A stretch of DNA of 64,000 nt from a virus: positions 1 to 64,000 of the IMG/VR virus record IMGVR_UViG_3300017917_004390, one strand, 5' to 3'. Below are positions 17,240-25,545 of this stretch, one piece after another. The translations under genes were made by a program, and so were the position numbers. Every line of letters begins with the position of its first letter. The stretch's first letter is position 1. The notes beneath the pieces were generated by a model. That model did not search any database, had not been told where the DNA came from, and saw only the letters and a list, made by a program, of their open reading frames with translations.

Positions 17240-18527
17240 ATCTAATTTTTACTCTTGTTGAAGGGTGTAAACATTTACCTGCTTGATTTTCGCCTGATAT
17301 CTGTATAATACCATTTTTATCTGATAAATCTAACTCAAATTCTTCTCCATTTGATTTAAAATTATCAATAACTAATTTATCAATACTATAACTAACATCA
17401 CCTACATTAGTTGTTTCCATTTCAGTTAATTCAGTAATTTTCTTATCTAATAAAAGTATGTCGTTAATTAATTTTTCAGGACATTTATTATCTTGAAGGA
17501 ATTTAATCATTAATTTTTCAACCTCAACAGTATCTTGTAAATCTATTAAAGATGCTTCATCTTCAATTTTACTGTTTTTACTTAATAATTTAGTTTCATC
17601 AAATTTAACATCAGTAATATTAAAAGTATCTTTAAAATATTTAATAATTTTCTTTTTATTTTCAACGGTAGCATTAACTTTATAATCCAACCATCTAATC
17701 ATTATATAATTGTAAACACCTAATTCATCAAAACTAATAGTTATATCATCATAATCAAAATCAGGTTCAATTTTTACGTTAAAATACTTATAATCACTTT
17801 TAATTTCAATCGGTTCTAAATCCATAAGACTTAAATCCCATATTACATACCCATGAAATGAATTATTACCTTCGGAATATTTGGTGCAGTATAATGATGA
17901 TGGATAACAAAAGAAAGGCTTTTTATTCTTATATTCTACTTGAAATAAATGTATATCGCCAGCCATTACTATATCACCTTTGAAATCACTTAATGATACA
18001 GCATCACCATTCTCATAGATACTTCCTGTTTCAAGACTGCAACCTTGTATTGGGTCATGAAATATGTCAATATATGTTTTATTAGGGTCTCTTTCTTGTG
18101 TGAAATCTAACCAAGGACTTTTTCTGTCTGGATGATACCAACAAGCAAATACTAAATTGCCCATTTCATACATCTTAGTTTGATTGAGATAATGAATTTT
18201 AGGATTCTTCATTATATCAACTAAGTTTTTAATTGATGAATGTCTTTGAAGGTTTAACTTCATCAAATCGTGATTACCATCGGTAATAACAACTTCAGCT
18301 ATTTCAGTTAATTTATATAAAAAATCAGCAGCTAAGGCTCTAACTTCATTAAATGGTCTTACATAATCATGGAACAAATCACCTGATATAACTATTAAAT
18401 CAGGTGATTGTTCTTTAATTGATTCTACCGTTTTGTCAGCTACGTGTTTTTGTTCTGTTAAACGACTTAAATTGTTCATAAAATGAACATCAGCCATATG
18501 AGCTATTCTAGTATATTTTTTTTCCAT
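17220..18527 (-). CDS. 47: gp47-like nuclease (Mre11/SbcD) fused to N-terminus of gp46, ending in an N-intein
   Basis: A 435-residue ORF. Residues 1-~340 are a metallophosphoesterase nuclease: MADVHF (11-16), SGDLFHD (~48-54), GNHD (84-87), FHDPI (~156) and GDIH (190-193, where GHxH is usual). From ~380 the gp46 ATPase begins (YSIDKLVIDNFKSNGEEF) and runs to the Walker A segment SGENQAGK ending at Lys418. Cys419 starts a 17-residue N-intein (CLHPSTRVKIRYGLSER) and then a stop. The product is therefore a gp47-gp46 fusion cut within the P-loop. It needs the C-half at 9592..12159 to make an ATPase. Its ATG directly abuts the upstream 66-residue gene. Confidence 0.9.
   Translation of the reverse strand: MEKKYTRIAHMADVHFMNNLSRLTEQKHVADKTVESIKEQSPDLIVISGDLFHDYVRPFNEVRALAADFLYKLTEIAEVVITDGNHDLMKLNLQRHSSIKNLVDIMKNPKIHYLNQTKMYEMGNLVFACWYHPDRKSPWLDFTQERDPNKTYIDIFHDPIQGCSLETGSIYENGDAVSLSDFKGDIVMAGDIHLFQVEYKNKKPFFCYPSSLYCTKYSEGNNSFHGYVIWDLSLMDLEPIEIKSDYKYFNVKIEPDFDYDDITISFDELGVYNYIMIRWLDYKVNATVENKKKIIKYFKDTFNITDVKFDETKLLSKNSKIEDEASLIDLQDTVEVEKLMIKFLQDNKCPEKLINDILLLDKKITELTEMETTNVGDVSYSIDKLVIDNFKSNGEEFELDLSDKNGIIQISGENQAGKCLHPSTRVKIRYGLSER
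17223..17273 (-). other. N-terminal half of a split intein (17 residues)
   Basis: Encodes Cys1-Leu-His-Pro-Ser-Thr-Arg-Val, matching intein block A (CL...T.V), right after GENQAGK of the Walker A loop, and stops 17 residues later. Block B, F and G are absent here and present in the 11770..12159 segment. Lys|Cys and Asn|Ser are the predicted splice junctions. Confidence 0.88.
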
Positions 18528-18727
18528 TAAGCTAGTTTAATAATATTATCTAAATTTAAACCATCAAGATTGATATTGAGATTGACTGACTTTTGTATTC
18601 TGCCTATATATAATAGATATACACGAAAGAAATCTAATTCGTCAGCTGTCATATCCGATAACAATATATTAAATTTGCTATTCTCATTCAAAGGGGTATC
18701 ACCGCTTTTAGTAATTTTAAATTCCAT
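18527..18727 (-). CDS. Small protein, function unknown
   Basis: A 66-residue protein, MEFKITKSGDTPLNENSKF onward, ending in NLDNIIKLA; no motif recognised. Its last base overlaps the first base of the gp47-46 gene, so translation is likely coupled. A TATATTAG element stands 18 bases before its ATG, so it may head the transcript that carries the N-half of the split gp46. Confidence 0.55.
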   Translation of the reverse strand: MEFKITKSGDTPLNENSKFNILLSDMTADELDFFRVYLLYIGRIQKSVNLNINLDGLNLDNIIKLA

Positions 18728-18744
18728 AACTTTATTATTTTTAA

Positions 18745-18752
18745 CTAATATA
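18745..18752 (-). promoter_or_regulatory. Putative promoter element TATATTAG
   Basis: Lies in the 32-base gap before the 66-residue gene at 18527..18727. Same octamer as at 13795 and 31730. Confidence 0.35.
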
Positions 18753-18759
18753 CATTTTT

Positions 18760-19107
18760 TTAATTAAAACCTTTATAATGTTTAACAGAATCTTCAACCA
18801 AAGACCTGCCATTTACAATAGCACTATCAACCATTCTATTAATAGCTTGGACATACTTGGGTCTTTTCTGCTTAAAACAAATATCAATTTTTCGTTTTAC
18901 ATCCGCTAATACAGCATCATTATCAGTAGTTTTATATGAATCTTCCAAATACCACATTCTACAATGTAGAATACATAGTTTTTCAATGACTTCGCCTAGA
19001 TTATCAGTTTCAATTAAATCTTCCGGTAATTCTACTTTTTTATTTTTGTCTAGTAACTGTTTTACTATATTTCTAATATGTTCATCAAGTTGTTCTCCAA
19101 TATTCAT
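18760..19107 (-). CDS. DUF4254-like small protein
   Basis: A 115-residue helical protein. LCILHCRMWYLEDSYKTTD, then VKRKIDICFKQKRPKYVQAI and IDs-type ending (NRMVDSAIV) fit the pattern of DUF4254 proteins of Bacteroidota (Ha.hW..ED......i...Kr.ID..N..R.d.ie.iD). That family is often found beside glycosyltransferase genes, as here. The match is by eye and its biochemical role is unknown. Confidence 0.45.
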   Translation of the reverse strand: MNIGEQLDEHIRNIVKQLLDKNKKVELPEDLIETDNLGEVIEKLCILHCRMWYLEDSYKTTDNDAVLADVKRKIDICFKQKRPKYVQAINRMVDSAIVNGRSLVEDSVKHYKGFN

Positions 19108-19113
19108 TATATT

Positions 19114-19800
19114 TTAATTTAAAATTGTAATATTATTTAATCCGATACTATTAAGACAATCAGGATATTGCCTAACATAATTATGTGAAAATATTTTAGG
19201 TTTTGGTAATCTATAAGAATTAACTAATTCTTTAAAAGATGATTGCATCATATGAATTTCTTCCGCATTTTCAATGATTTTCATAAAATCAAAAACACTA
19301 TATTTCATATCATTTTCAATAATTTTATATTCAGTTGGTAATCTACTTCTATCAATTGAATAACCTCTACTACTATCGTCGTGTACAAATATGTACTTTT
19401 CATTGTTAGGGTTTAACTCGTTGTATACATTTTCCTCCCTTTGAAAATCTCTTTCTATATAAAATTCATTAAACCTAACAACAAAACTAATACCAGCTAT
19501 TTTATAAAATGCTTCATCAAAAGTAAATTTAGGCATATATGAATCTAAATGATTAAATCCTATCTTATGAACTAAAACATTATGTGTTGTTATAAAATTA
19601 TCAATTTCAGCATCACTACTCATAGGTTTTAGTTCAAATCTATTTAAGTCTCTATACATAAATTTAAGATTTTCAAGATTATGAGCATAGCAAAACAAAA
19701 TAATGTTATTATCACAATTTTTGTGTATATGCCTTACTAATCCATTGCAAATAATATGGTCACCTAAACCAAGGTGATGGTATATATATCTATTGTTCAT
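19114..19800 (-). CDS. Glycosyltransferase-like protein, GT-B fold
   Basis: A 228-residue protein beginning MNNRYIYHHLGLGDHIICNG, the 'hGlGD.i...p.i..l' opening of heptosyltransferase (GT9)-like enzymes. KYIFVHDDSSRGYSIDR matches the start of the donor-binding half, and AEEIHMMQSSFKELVNSY fits its 'iigndSg..HlA'-like end with SSF. It is shorter than typical GT9 enzymes (300+ residues). It is the last gene of the leftward glycosylation run. Confidence 0.55.
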   Translation of the reverse strand: MNNRYIYHHLGLGDHIICNGLVRHIHKNCDNNIILFCYAHNLENLKFMYRDLNRFELKPMSSDAEIDNFITTHNVLVHKIGFNHLDSYMPKFTFDEAFYKIAGISFVVRFNEFYIERDFQREENVYNELNPNNEKYIFVHDDSSRGYSIDRSRLPTEYKIIENDMKYSVFDFMKIIENAEEIHMMQSSFKELVNSYRLPKPKIFSHNYVRQYPDCLNSIGLNNITILN

Positions 19801-20482
19801 ATCTTTCTATTATTGTTTCTCTTTGACCAGTAAATGTTGTATCATTTTCACTTATACACTCACCAATGAAAGCAAAATTATCTATTTTTCGGTCTCTTTT
19901 TATTTTTTCTCCAATTTTCTCATAATTATAATATTCATCATGTAAAAATAAATCTTTTATTGCCATAGGATATATAACATCTTTTAAAAAACATTGGTCA
20001 AATGATTTATCATTTTCTCTATAATTATTAGATAGATATTCGTAAAATAAATCATCATAATTAAGTATTGGTGTACCTTTAACACCCCACATACCTGCAT
20101 TCATTGGCCACCAATGTCCAACAGGGTGGTCTCTTATAATATGAAATGTCTTAGATGATTTAATCCATTCATCAACAGCACATTTATCTCTTTCCGATAA
20201 TCTACTATCAGCATCACGGCAAATTAATATATCAACAAAAGGGTCTGAAATTGGCCAAAATCTCCATGTACTATTTATAAAATTCTTATTTTCACTCATA
20301 TAAATGAGTTTGACGTTTAAATTATTTAGACTATCAATTGTTGTTTGAGGTACGGTATTATTATAATAAACCCACATTTCCCAATCAGGAAATATTTCTT
20401 TTGCTAATTCAGCATTTCTAATAACACCAATATTATATATAGGTTTATCACCATATAGACTAAAACTTATAACCTTTTTCAT
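19790..20482 (-). CDS. GT-A glycosyltransferase-like protein, paralogue A
   Basis: A 230-residue protein. ILICRDADSRLSERDKCAV contains the DxD motif (DAD) and is followed by DEWIKSSKTFHIIRDHP and GMWGVKG. The same signature (RDxDSR...EWI.S...HI.RDHP...GMWG) recurs in the protein at 21123..21830, so the two are paralogues. Its opening (KKVISFSLYGDKPIYNIGVI) is shared by putative capsular glycan transferases. Ends overlap the next gene by 11 bases. Confidence 0.6.
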   Translation of the reverse strand: MKKVISFSLYGDKPIYNIGVIRNAELAKEIFPDWEMWVYYNNTVPQTTIDSLNNLNVKLIYMSENKNFINSTWRFWPISDPFVDILICRDADSRLSERDKCAVDEWIKSSKTFHIIRDHPVGHWWPMNAGMWGVKGTPILNYDDLFYEYLSNNYRENDKSFDQCFLKDVIYPMAIKDLFLHDEYYNYEKIGEKIKRDRKIDNFAFIGECISENDTTFTGQRETIIERYEQ

Positions 20483-21126
20483 ATCATATAATACGATAAA
20501 TGATTATCTAACCATGTTATTTTATAACCATTTTCAACTAATTCTCTATTAAAAAGTGAATCGGGGAACGGGTGATTAATATTATTCTGAAAGTTTTCTG
20601 TTATAGATTTAATAACAGTTACATGACCGTTTGCGTAGCAAACAATATTATCTTTATCAACAGGATATAAATGATTTGGATTTATTGTGTCAATAATATC
20701 AAGATGTAAATTGATATTTTCTTCTGATTTTAAAAAATCATAAGTATTTAATCTAAAATTTTTAAATGAAGTATTTTCTGAAATATCAAAATTATGTACA
20801 ACAACTTTAGCCCCTTTCAAAAAAGCTTCTCGTAGAAATTCAGTTCTTCTTGGATGCATCAAATCGTCACAATCAAAATAACTAACAATATCAGTATTTA
20901 AATTACTAACCGCAATATTTCTATTTTCAGCACCACCACATTTTCTAGGTGTGGTAATTACCGATATATTTAACCCGTAATCATTTTTAATTTTATAATC
21001 TTCTACCTCAGATATTGAAACGGATATTTCATCAGGTATGATAGTTTGTTTTGATATATTTTCAAATAATTTATCAAGATGATGTAAATGATTAATATAA
21101 CAAGGTATTGCTAAACCAAAAGTCAT
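20479..21126 (-). CDS. Glycosyltransferase, GT2-like
   Basis: A 215-residue protein opening MTFGLAIPCYINHLHHLDKL. ISKQTIIPDEISVSIS is the usual 'l.QT..pdEiiVv.d' strand, and CGGAENRNIAV then VSYFDCDDLMHPRRTEF supply the 'g.a.aRN.g...a.g.yi.flDaDD..hP' motif with DCDD as the metal-binding box. This is one of the clearest GT2 matches in the window. Four-base overlaps join it to both neighbours. Confidence 0.7.
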   Translation of the reverse strand: MTFGLAIPCYINHLHHLDKLFENISKQTIIPDEISVSISEVEDYKIKNDYGLNISVITTPRKCGGAENRNIAVSNLNTDIVSYFDCDDLMHPRRTEFLREAFLKGAKVVVHNFDISENTSFKNFRLNTYDFLKSEENINLHLDIIDTINPNHLYPVDKDNIVCYANGHVTVIKSITENFQNNINHPFPDSLFNRELVENGYKITWLDNHLSYYMI

Positions 21127-21830
21127 AATTGTCTGTAATGTTCTCCTCTAATATTATTTTCATCAAATATCTCACCAATAAAATGAGAATTAACTCTTTC
21201 TATAGTAAAATCCTTAGCCCAAAATTCATCCCTAAAATATGAAGCATTAATATAACTATTATGAGAATATTTATCATAAATAACATCTCGTAAAAAATTC
21301 ATATCCCACCATTTTTCATACCAAGATGTATTAGAGTTGTATGAATGATTTTTGTTATATATAACACAAGACTCTAACATATTAAAATCTTTTTGAGACC
21401 TCATACCCCACATACCACCTAAAATTTTATAATGATGATGTGGATGGTCTCTCATTATGTGTAATATCTTATTCGAATCAATCCATTCATTTACAGATTG
21501 AACTTCTCTTGATGTTATTCTTGAATCTATATCTCTTGATATAAATAATTCAACATCTTCATCATCATTAGGTAAAAATCTCCATTGCATTGCAGCAATA
21601 TCAAGATTATCAACAAGTTTCCATTCAAATTTATCGTAATCAATATTTATTTTACTAATGTCAAGGTCTTTATTATGATAAACATAAATCCACCAATCAG
21701 GATATAAAGTTTTTATTAAATCAATATTTTGTTTAAAACCATTAAAATATTTAATAAAACTTGTTAAATTTTCTTCTTCCCAAGTGTTTGGTGCTTTATA
21801 TAATGTAAAAGCTATAACTTTTTTTTTCAT
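21123..21830 (-). CDS. GT-A glycosyltransferase-like protein, paralogue B
   Basis: A 235-residue paralogue of the protein at 19790..20482, with LFISRDIDSRITSREVQSV (DID as DxD), NEWIDSNKILHIMRDHP and GGMWGMRSQ. The N-terminal third differs by an insertion (APNTWEEENLTSFIKYF). Duplication of this unusual type within a single operon suggests two related sugar-transfer steps. Confidence 0.6.
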   Translation of the reverse strand: MKKKVIAFTLYKAPNTWEEENLTSFIKYFNGFKQNIDLIKTLYPDWWIYVYHNKDLDISKINIDYDKFEWKLVDNLDIAAMQWRFLPNDDEDVELFISRDIDSRITSREVQSVNEWIDSNKILHIMRDHPHHHYKILGGMWGMRSQKDFNMLESCVIYNKNHSYNSNTSWYEKWWDMNFLRDVIYDKYSHNSYINASYFRDEFWAKDFTIERVNSHFIGEIFDENNIRGEHYRQL

Positions 21831-22534
21831 AGGTATTCTAAGTTATCAGGTAATATTTTATTTTTATATTTTTCACGATTAATAATATAATAATTTTCTC
21901 CTTCAGAATCATGAAAAGCTTTTTTTTCAGTATTTAATGAACATACTTTAATATTCGGCAAATCTTTTATTTTATAACCAAAAATAAAAGCTCTATAAGC
22001 CATATCAGAATCACAATAATAATATTGGTAATCAGAATTATATAAACCTATTTCTTTAAAAATCTTTTTATTATAAATACCATAATTAACACAAATATCT
22101 TGTCCACCGTTTTTAGTATTATTTGCTAAACACCAACCATCAGTATATATAGAACCTTTTAACCAATTTTCATCATTCATATCTTTTTTATAACCATATT
22201 TCCAATTAAAAATATAAACATCAGATTCATCTATTTCAGATATAACTTCATTCCATTTATTAACTAATAAAACATCATCATTCCATTGGCAAATCCAATC
22301 ATATTTAGCTTCTCTAATTCCTAAATTCATAAAATGAGGGTACGAACTTCTACCACCAACTTCTATTAATTTAAAATTAGGATGTTTAACATTTTTAAGG
22401 AAATTAATACTACCATCAGTTGAACCACCATCTACTAATATTAATTCTACTTTATCGGAGGCATATATTGTGTTAGCTAATAAATCAGGTAATAGCTCTA
22501 TTCTATTTAATGTTCCACTTACAATACTTATCAT
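21827..22534 (-). CDS. Glycosyltransferase, GT2-like
   Basis: A 235-residue protein. MISIVSGTLNRIELLPDLL and VELILVDGGSTDGSINFL are the standard GT2 opening, and YDWICQWNDDVLLVNKW holds the metal-binding box as NDD. A later YYYCDSDMAYRAFIFGYKI segment resembles the 'ED.dl..R....G.ki' acceptor region. Four-base overlaps on both sides. Confidence 0.7.
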   Translation of the reverse strand: MISIVSGTLNRIELLPDLLANTIYASDKVELILVDGGSTDGSINFLKNVKHPNFKLIEVGGRSSYPHFMNLGIREAKYDWICQWNDDVLLVNKWNEVISEIDESDVYIFNWKYGYKKDMNDENWLKGSIYTDGWCLANNTKNGGQDICVNYGIYNKKIFKEIGLYNSDYQYYYCDSDMAYRAFIFGYKIKDLPNIKVCSLNTEKKAFHDSEGENYYIINREKYKNKILPDNLEYL

Positions 22535-23325
22535 AATGTTATTTTTTGGTATATTATATCTTCTAAAATTTTATAATTTTGAACTAAATTAAAGTTCTTT
22601 TTAATAGCATCTATTTTACTATTATACAATTCTTTATTTAATGATTTAAAATCAAAATCATCTGTTAATTTTATAATTCCATTCTCATCAAAAAATTCAT
22701 TTATATTATCACAACCTTTATAAATTGGTATAGTACCTGTTGCAAAACAATCTAAAATTTTTTCAGTAAAATAATTATCATAAAAGCTGTTTTCGATAAC
22801 AATTGAAAACATATAATGATTTAAAGCTATTTCTTTTTTTTGTATAGGTTTATAACCAAATCCAAATAAATCAAATTTATTTGGATTATTTCTTATAAAT
22901 TGATTTCTAAATCTATGTCCAGTTGTTAAATTTTTATTTGATGCTACCATAGAAATTAATTTATTTTTTTCATGTATAAAAGGGGTTTCAATCCAAAAAC
23001 TATTAGCAGGTATAAAACAAAAATTTAATCCTTTATCCAAAAGTTTTTTATTATGTGTGAATATTTTAGTATAAGAACAACTTAACAATTCAAATTCTTC
23101 AACAAAAAAATCAATATTGAAAATTTCTTCGCTTTCAAAAATCCAAGCATATTTTTTGTCTGGTGATTTTCCTAGATTATTATAAATTGAATTATCAATA
23201 AACATTTCAATATCTGAATTATTTTTTGTCCATATAAAATTTTTAGATTTGTAATTGTTTATATTAACACATTCTTGATGTTGGAAACCTCCGCCAATCA
23301 TTTTACATTGTAAAATTTTATCCAT
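22531..23325 (-). CDS. Fucosyltransferase-like glycosyltransferase (GT10-like)
   Basis: A 264-residue protein. FSIVIENSFYDNYFTEKILD, then CFATGTIPIYKGCDNINEFF match the C-terminal nucleotide-binding motif of GT10 alpha-1,3-fucosyltransferases ('FalafENs...dYvTEK..da...g.vPiy.G'). An upstream HRFRNQFIRNN segment fits the N-terminal half. GT10 enzymes use GDP-fucose; donor specificity here is an inference from family only. Confidence 0.65.
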   Translation of the reverse strand: MDKILQCKMIGGGFQHQECVNINNYKSKNFIWTKNNSDIEMFIDNSIYNNLGKSPDKKYAWIFESEEIFNIDFFVEEFELLSCSYTKIFTHNKKLLDKGLNFCFIPANSFWIETPFIHEKNKLISMVASNKNLTTGHRFRNQFIRNNPNKFDLFGFGYKPIQKKEIALNHYMFSIVIENSFYDNYFTEKILDCFATGTIPIYKGCDNINEFFDENGIIKLTDDFDFKSLNKELYNSKIDAIKKNFNLVQNYKILEDIIYQKITL

Positions 23326-24007
23326 ATTTTATTATAAAATTAATATTATCAATATTTTCATATTTTATATAATTTATATTATTAATATGATTGAATTCAT
23401 TGTTATTATAATAATATAATTCATATCCATATGAATTAATATAACTTATTATATCAATTAAATTAATATTAGCATCTTTTGTTGTGTTACCATATTCAAT
23501 TTGAATATAACTTATTTTTTTTTCTTTTAAAAGTTTATTAGCACCTTTTAAAACTTTATATTCAGCACCTTCGACATCAATTTTTAAAAAATCAATATGA
23601 TTAATTTTTTCTTTTAAACAATAGTCATCCAAAGTTTGAGTTTTTACTTTATATTGTTTATATTCCCATTTTAATTCATCAAAAATATTTCGTTTAATTA
23701 TTGATGAACAACCATCTGTTATAGGGTCAACTAATTCAAAAAAATCAATTTCGTCATTAGTATCAGATATAGCAAAATTATTTAATTTTAGTTGTTGATA
23801 TTCTTCGTATTTATCAACTAAATCATCATATAAAGATTTAATAGGTTCAAAACAATGTGCCGTAATATTATTTTTACCTCTGTAAAATTCATCAATATAT
23901 AAACCTCTATTACACCCAACATCAATAAAAAATATTTCACTTTTTATTTGTTTTATATATTTTATAAAATTAATTTCGTTAATGTCTAGTTTATGATTTA
24001 TAGCCAC
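23318..24007 (-). CDS. FkbM-family methyltransferase
   Basis: A 229-residue SAM-dependent methyltransferase. IFFIDVGCNRGLYIDEFYR is the SAM-binding motif I (DvGan.G), HCFEPIKSLYDDL motif II, and IDFLKIDVEGAEYKVLKGA is the hallmark FkbM 'hDflKiDvEG.E..vL.G' motif. Such enzymes O-methylate sugars, so a glycan-capping role fits the cluster. The start is GTG at 24007; no ATG lies close by, and the gene overlaps the upstream one by 17 bases. Confidence 0.8.
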   Translation of the reverse strand: MAINHKLDINEINFIKYIKQIKSEIFFIDVGCNRGLYIDEFYRGKNNITAHCFEPIKSLYDDLVDKYEEYQQLKLNNFAISDTNDEIDFFELVDPITDGCSSIIKRNIFDELKWEYKQYKVKTQTLDDYCLKEKINHIDFLKIDVEGAEYKVLKGANKLLKEKKISYIQIEYGNTTKDANINLIDIISYINSYGYELYYYNNNEFNHINNINYIKYENIDNINFIIKYG

Positions 24008-24728
24008 GTTGTTTAAAAGGTGTTTTATTTGATATTATTCTATGACAATCCCATTGTAATTGTTGATTTTTTACGTGGTCAGAGATTGGATTAGAGAAAT
24101 TATACAAATATAATATATTATCATTATATTTAACATTTTCAAATCCGGCTATTTCAAGTATTGGATACATAACAGCAACATCACCAGCCATCATAAGAAA
24201 ATTTCCCTTTTCATCTTTATAACAATCAAAATTAGGGTCTTGATTAATCATTTCAATAAAAAGTTCATATTTAAATGACCTTAAATGTGAGCATATAAAC
24301 GGACCTTTTCTAAGGTTTTTAAATTCTTCCTTAGTATAAGCTCTAGCAAAACCTTTTTTACCATTAGTCCACATAGACTGACCATAAGAAACTAAACAAG
24401 AAGTTTCTTGATAAAATTGGTCTAATTTTAAAAGTGATTTACTATTATAAAGAGCATCATCACCATCTAATACTATGATAATATCTTCAGCTTTAGCATA
24501 TTTTGGTAAATAAGTAGCAAAATTATAAAGAAGACCTTTGTTTTGTTCATTTCTAATTTTAATAAAGCGTTCATCATCATCAATCAAATCTAAACTACCA
24601 TCAGTAGATGCGTCATCAACAAATAAAACACGATAATTTTGATAATCTTGTGATAAAATCGAACCAACACATCTTTCAATAAATTCGCTGGCATTATAAA
24701 AACAACTAATTATTAAAAAACTATTCAT
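23991..24728 (-). CDS. Glycosyltransferase, GT2
   Basis: A 245-residue protein with a textbook GT2 core: MNSFLIISCFYNASEFIERC, VGSILSQDYQNYRVLFVDDA, then STDGSLDLI, and IIIVLDGDDALYNSKSLLKL with the DGDD metal box. The C-terminal half carries FICSHLRSFKYELFIEM and a MAGDVAVMYPILEIAG segment expected for acceptor recognition. Overlaps neighbours on both sides. Confidence 0.8.
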   Translation of the reverse strand: MNSFLIISCFYNASEFIERCVGSILSQDYQNYRVLFVDDASTDGSLDLIDDDERFIKIRNEQNKGLLYNFATYLPKYAKAEDIIIVLDGDDALYNSKSLLKLDQFYQETSCLVSYGQSMWTNGKKGFARAYTKEEFKNLRKGPFICSHLRSFKYELFIEMINQDPNFDCYKDEKGNFLMMAGDVAVMYPILEIAGFENVKYNDNILYLYNFSNPISDHVKNQQLQWDCHRIISNKTPFKQRGYKS

Positions 24729-25545
24729 TTACTTTAAAATATAGTTTAAATTCTTGATGTGGTCCTATAACATTACTAAAATCAATATTATCAAGGTCAA
24801 TTATAAAATTTTCATCTAAATATAAATCATTTAAAATATCAGGTTGATAATTATGTACAGTTCCACTTATGTTATTAAATGTTGTTTGTACTCTATTAAT
24901 TGGGTTATTAACTAAACGACTATGTTTATGAGAACCTATCATTACATTTTTATTATTTGGTAATAAAGCTTCAAAAATATTAGGGTTAGTTATAGTATTT
25001 TCGATATTTTTTAATATATCATTAATATGGGTGGTTTTAAATATATGACCGTCTAATGAATATGGGTAAGCATAATCATTTGTTGATGTTTTTGTATTCC
25101 ATATAATATAATCATCTTCATATTTATTATATTTAATAAGTTTATTTTCTACTTTTTGTGTATAACACCAAATAGTATTTAAACCTAATCTAAGACTAAA
25201 AGTTGTTAAATCATTATCATCAAAAATACTATCTAATAAACCTTCTGTTAAAATAGTTTGTTTATATAAAATATCATCATCAACTAAATACATAATGTAT
25301 TTATATTTTGAATCTGTTAAATACCTTAATTGCGTATTAAAATCTACTTCATTAATAAAATTAATATTCTTAATATTTTTAAATGAAGATATTAATTTAA
25401 TATATGATAATTTAATATCTTCAGATGTATATTTATACAAAACATTTATATTAAAATGTTCAATATTTAAGTTTTCGTGTAGACTTTCAAGTAATAGATG
25501 TAGTTGTAAAGGTCTATCTTTTGAAAAGATTATAGTGTTAATCAT
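24721..25545 (-). CDS. Putative GT-A glycosyltransferase
   Basis: A 274-residue protein opening MINTIIFSKDRPLQLHLLLE, as in GT-A proteins that read 'ii.tydR...l...L.sl'. YIMYLVDDDILYKQTI has the metal-binding DDD box. The rest is Asn/Ile-rich with DGHIFKTTHINDILKNI in an acceptor-like position. Classification beyond GT-A is uncertain. Confidence 0.6.
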   Translation of the reverse strand: MINTIIFSKDRPLQLHLLLESLHENLNIEHFNINVLYKYTSEDIKLSYIKLISSFKNIKNINFINEVDFNTQLRYLTDSKYKYIMYLVDDDILYKQTILTEGLLDSIFDDNDLTTFSLRLGLNTIWCYTQKVENKLIKYNKYEDDYIIWNTKTSTNDYAYPYSLDGHIFKTTHINDILKNIENTITNPNIFEALLPNNKNVMIGSHKHSRLVNNPINRVQTTFNNISGTVHNYQPDILNDLYLDENFIIDLDNIDFSNVIGPHQEFKLYFKVNE

